From the NCBI GenBank assembly GCA_002753505.1, contig PEAG01000006.1:18331-82330 (forward strand): a stretch of DNA of 64,000 bases, read 5' to 3'. Numbering within the stretch: position 1 is the stretch's first letter; each line of letters opens with the position of its first letter. The DNA is from Magnetococcales bacterium HCHbin5 (GTDB lineage: Bacteria; Pseudomonadota; Magnetococcia; Magnetococcales; Magnetaquicoccaceae). The notes beneath the pieces are model-generated. The model was not told where the DNA came from and searched no databases. It worked only from the letters and a program-made list of their open reading frames with translations. A program made the translations under genes and the position numbers. Positions 62,030 to 64,000 of this stretch are shown in pieces.

Positions 62030-62500
62030 GCCGTGCGCTCCCTGAATGATAGTCGATCGTGCAAACCCTGGTCACGACAATCAAGTTACCACCATACCTG
62101 ACCGTTGTGAATGCTATTTTTGTTTCATGACACCCGCCAACCCCGTGAGGGTCCTGTTGTCTCCGTTCCACGCAAGGGGGGGCGGTCCAAGTTCTCTTCG
62201 CACCTTTCTTCGTAGCAAAAAAAAAGGTACCATGAAAATCGAGTATTATCCATGCGTCGTCGTGTTGATAACGGGCAACAATGGAGCGGCAGTGGACGGT
62301 ACGACCAACCTCCCCGATTTGGTATCATGACACAAAGCATCATTTTATGCTATGCTTGATCTCGGTAGGCTGGTAGTATGGTCGGGGTGGGTGCCGGGTG
62401 GTGTGTTCTCACCTGTAATGCATGTTTGGGCAAAGGAGAGTCAGGTGGTACAGAGCGTGTTGATCCCGGTCTGTGGGGTTATGTCATTGGGGGCGTTTTC
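62030..62500. other. Gene-free stretch before the last CheW gene
   Basis: No gene is supported. It contains an A9 run near 62217-62225 and several GC-rich blocks. It separates the divergent cheV and CheW-tail genes and should contain the promoters of both, none of which could be recognised. Confidence 0.4.
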
Positions 62501-64000
62501 ATGAAGGTTCTCTCCTTGCAACTGGATGCGGATTTTTACGCTGTGGAGCTGGATTTGGTGCGGGAGGTGATCGAACTGCTCACCGAAACAGCAGAGGATG
62601 GGGCCTTTACCACCCGTATTACCCGAGTGCCGCTCTCTCCGGCGGATTTGTGGGGGGTGATGAATTTGCGAGGCTATGTCGTTCCGGTTTCCGACCTTCG
62701 ACAAAAGTTGGGCCTGAAGCGGATTCCTCCCACGGTGCAATCCCGTATCGTTATCCTCGACGGTTCATACCGGGAGACAGGGGCGGGGGGGGATGTGGCA
62801 ACCTGGATGGGGGTGGTGGTGGATTCAGTCCATGAGGTGGTGGAGTTGGATGATGGCGACATTGACCCCCCACCCCAGGCCGGTATGCGTCGTGCCTGTT
62901 TGCAGGGGATAGGCACCAATCACGGCCGTGCGTTGTTGATCCTGGATGTGCCCTCTCTGTTCAATCGTGGCGAACAGGGCGCGCCTCAGCCTGGTCGGGC
63001 GGCCATTCAGGCCCCGACGGCTCCTGCAACGCCTGCAAGCAAACCACCCGTTCCGACCGCTCAGGTCAGCTCGCCGCCCAAACCGGTGGTGGTTGAGAAA
63101 AAGCCGGACCAACCGGTCGTCAAGGTGCAACAGGAGGCTGTGCAACCGGATGCTGATACCGGGCAGCCAGAGGAGGCGGACCCCATCGAACAGGAACACG
63201 GCGAAACGGGCTCCACGGTATCGGAACCGGAAAATCCGACAGAAACGGGGCCGGAACCGGCGGGCCTGGTGGAAGCCGTGGATCTGTCTGATGAATCGAC
63301 CACGATGGTACTGGAGTCTGATCGGTCAGTGGAGGCGTCAGAGCGTGACGAGTCGGCAGCGGAAGCGGAGGGTGTGGCGTCTGACGCGGCGGTTGCGGAG
63401 CCAGGGGTTATGGAGGAGGATGAGCCGGTTTCGGGGGGTGCAGGGGGTGGTGAACCGGTTGCAGAAGTGGGGGTTATGGAGGGTGATGAATCGGCTGCGG
63501 AGGCGTTAGAGTCTGACGGGTCGACGGTGGAAGCCACTGCGGAGGCAGAGGCCCGTGCAAGCACAGAGGTCGCAGATGCAAGCGCAATGGAACCCGAGGA
63601 GTCTGGCGGGTCGGCTGTGGATGGGTCGGAAGCAGAAGCAGACGAGGCGTTTGACGAGTTGATTGCGGAGGCAGGGCTGGTAGAGTCTGACGAGTCGATG
63701 ACAGCGGCATCGGACCCGGATGAAGCGATGGCAGCGGCCCTGGAATCTTACGAGCCGAACGTGAGGGGGGTGGAACCGGATGAGTCGGTTTTGGATGCAA
63801 CAGCGTTCGACAAAGCGATTGCGGCGGCCATAGAGTCTGAGTCCATGGGGGCCGACGAAGCAGTTGTGGAGGTTTTGGCAGCCGATGAGTTGACTGCGGA
63901 GTCCGTGGGGTCTGACGAGGCGGCTGCGGAGGTTTTGGCGGCCGACGAGTTGACTGCGGAGTCCGTGGGGTCTGACGAGGCGGCTGCGGAGGTTTTGGCG
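62501..64000 (+). CDS. CheW-domain protein with long acidic repetitive tail, partial
   Basis: The first about 150 residues are a CheW domain: LQLDADFYAVELDLVREVIE, LWGVMNLRGYVVPVSDLRQK, WMGVVVDSVHEVVELDDGDI and RALLILDVPSLFN. From about residue 155 the chain changes to a Pro/Ala/Thr linker (about 160-215) and then an extremely acidic Glu/Asp/Ala/Ser/Val tail (about 220-500 and beyond), which runs off the window without a stop. Its last codons are a perfect 20-residue repeat. It would be a CheW that tethers something over a long disordered arm, an inference. No similar architecture is known to me. Confidence 0.8.
   Translation, partial: MKVLSLQLDADFYAVELDLVREVIELLTETAEDGAFTTRITRVPLSPADLWGVMNLRGYVVPVSDLRQKLGLKRIPPTVQSRIVILDGSYRETGAGGDVATWMGVVVDSVHEVVELDDGDIDPPPQAGMRRACLQGIGTNHGRALLILDVPSLFNRGEQGAPQPGRAAIQAPTAPATPASKPPVPTAQVSSPPKPVVVEKKPDQPVVKVQQEAVQPDADTGQPEEADPIEQEHGETGSTVSEPENPTETGPEPAGLVEAVDLSDESTTMVLESDRSVEASERDESAAEAEGVASDAAVAEPGVMEEDEPVSGGAGGGEPVAEVGVMEGDESAAEALESDGSTVEATAEAEARASTEVADASAMEPEESGGSAVDGSEAEADEAFDELIAEAGLVESDESMTAASDPDEAMAAALESYEPNVRGVEPDESVLDATAFDKAIAAAIESESMGADEAVVEVLAADELTAESVGSDEAAAEVLAADELTAESVGSDEAAAEVLA
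63869..64000 (+). repeat. 60-bp coding tandem repeat in the CheW tail
   Basis: Two full 60-base units (63869-63928 and 63929-63988, differing by two bases) and the start of a third (63989-64000) encode EVLAADELTAESVGSDEAAA. The array continues past the window edge, so copy number is unknown. Less perfect acidic units lie upstream. Confidence 0.92.

Noticed and set aside
62046..62330. Small protein of about 94 residues upstream of the last CheW gene
   Set aside because: It has no ribosome-binding site, mixed composition and an A9 run within it; nothing supports translation.

Overview
The window reads as a chromosomal segment from a free-living, signal-rich proteobacterium. Several arrangements point towards the alphaproteobacterial side, possibly a deep lineage such as Magnetococcales: a lipoprotein bamE gene divergent from a ubiquinol-cytochrome c chaperone gene, accD-folC attached to trpF, and a MucR-free, chemotaxis-dense layout. 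The lineage is an inference from gene order and protein style. No rRNA or magnetosome gene is present to settle it.

Layout. 1-6.1 kb is accessory DNA: the end of an IS3-family element that has cut off umuC, a lexA-like/umuD/umuC SOS cassette with an operator inside its promoter, and a four-gene serine-recombinase module. A tRNA-Ala follows at 6.1-6.2 kb. 6.4-13.5 kb is housekeeping: trpE-trpG-trpD-trpC-trpF, then accD and folC, with no trpB or trpA between. 13.5-14.1 kb holds structured inverted repeat elements. 14.1-18.5 kb carries methylthioadenosine salvage (deaminase plus phosphorylase), bamE, a cytochrome bc1 chaperone and pgk.

18.9-31.8 kb is the most unusual part: a signalling island with two convergent Kai-type clock-like gene sets. 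The plus-strand set is receiver-KaiA-like, KaiB, KaiC and a divergent KaiB-like protein. The minus-strand set is KaiB, receiver-KaiA-like, KaiC. Between and beside them are three PAS histidine kinases, one of them a hybrid with a phosphotransfer domain, an Rcp1-type response regulator and a PAS-GGDEF relic. KaiB would bind KaiC, the receiver-KaiA chimera could connect phosphorelay input to KaiC phosphorylation, and the kinases could act as input or output partners. These links are inferred from family knowledge and gene proximity.

32-36 kb holds a TauE/SafE-type permease with a small membrane partner, rarA, and a short-chain dehydrogenase. 36-40 kb holds a large hybrid kinase and a response regulator. 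40-64 kb is almost entirely chemosensory and seems to carry two systems. The first has a MotB-like protein, MCP, hybrid CheA, CheW, CheB, CheR, CheY and a CheC-CBS-like fusion. The second has CheR, a kinase-like protein lacking the usual His, CheD, CheB, CheA, CheY, a STAS protein, CheW, a soluble internally duplicated MCP-like protein, CheV, and a CheW with a long acidic repetitive tail that runs off the right edge. Most neighbouring genes overlap by ATGA or are a few bases apart, so they probably form operons.
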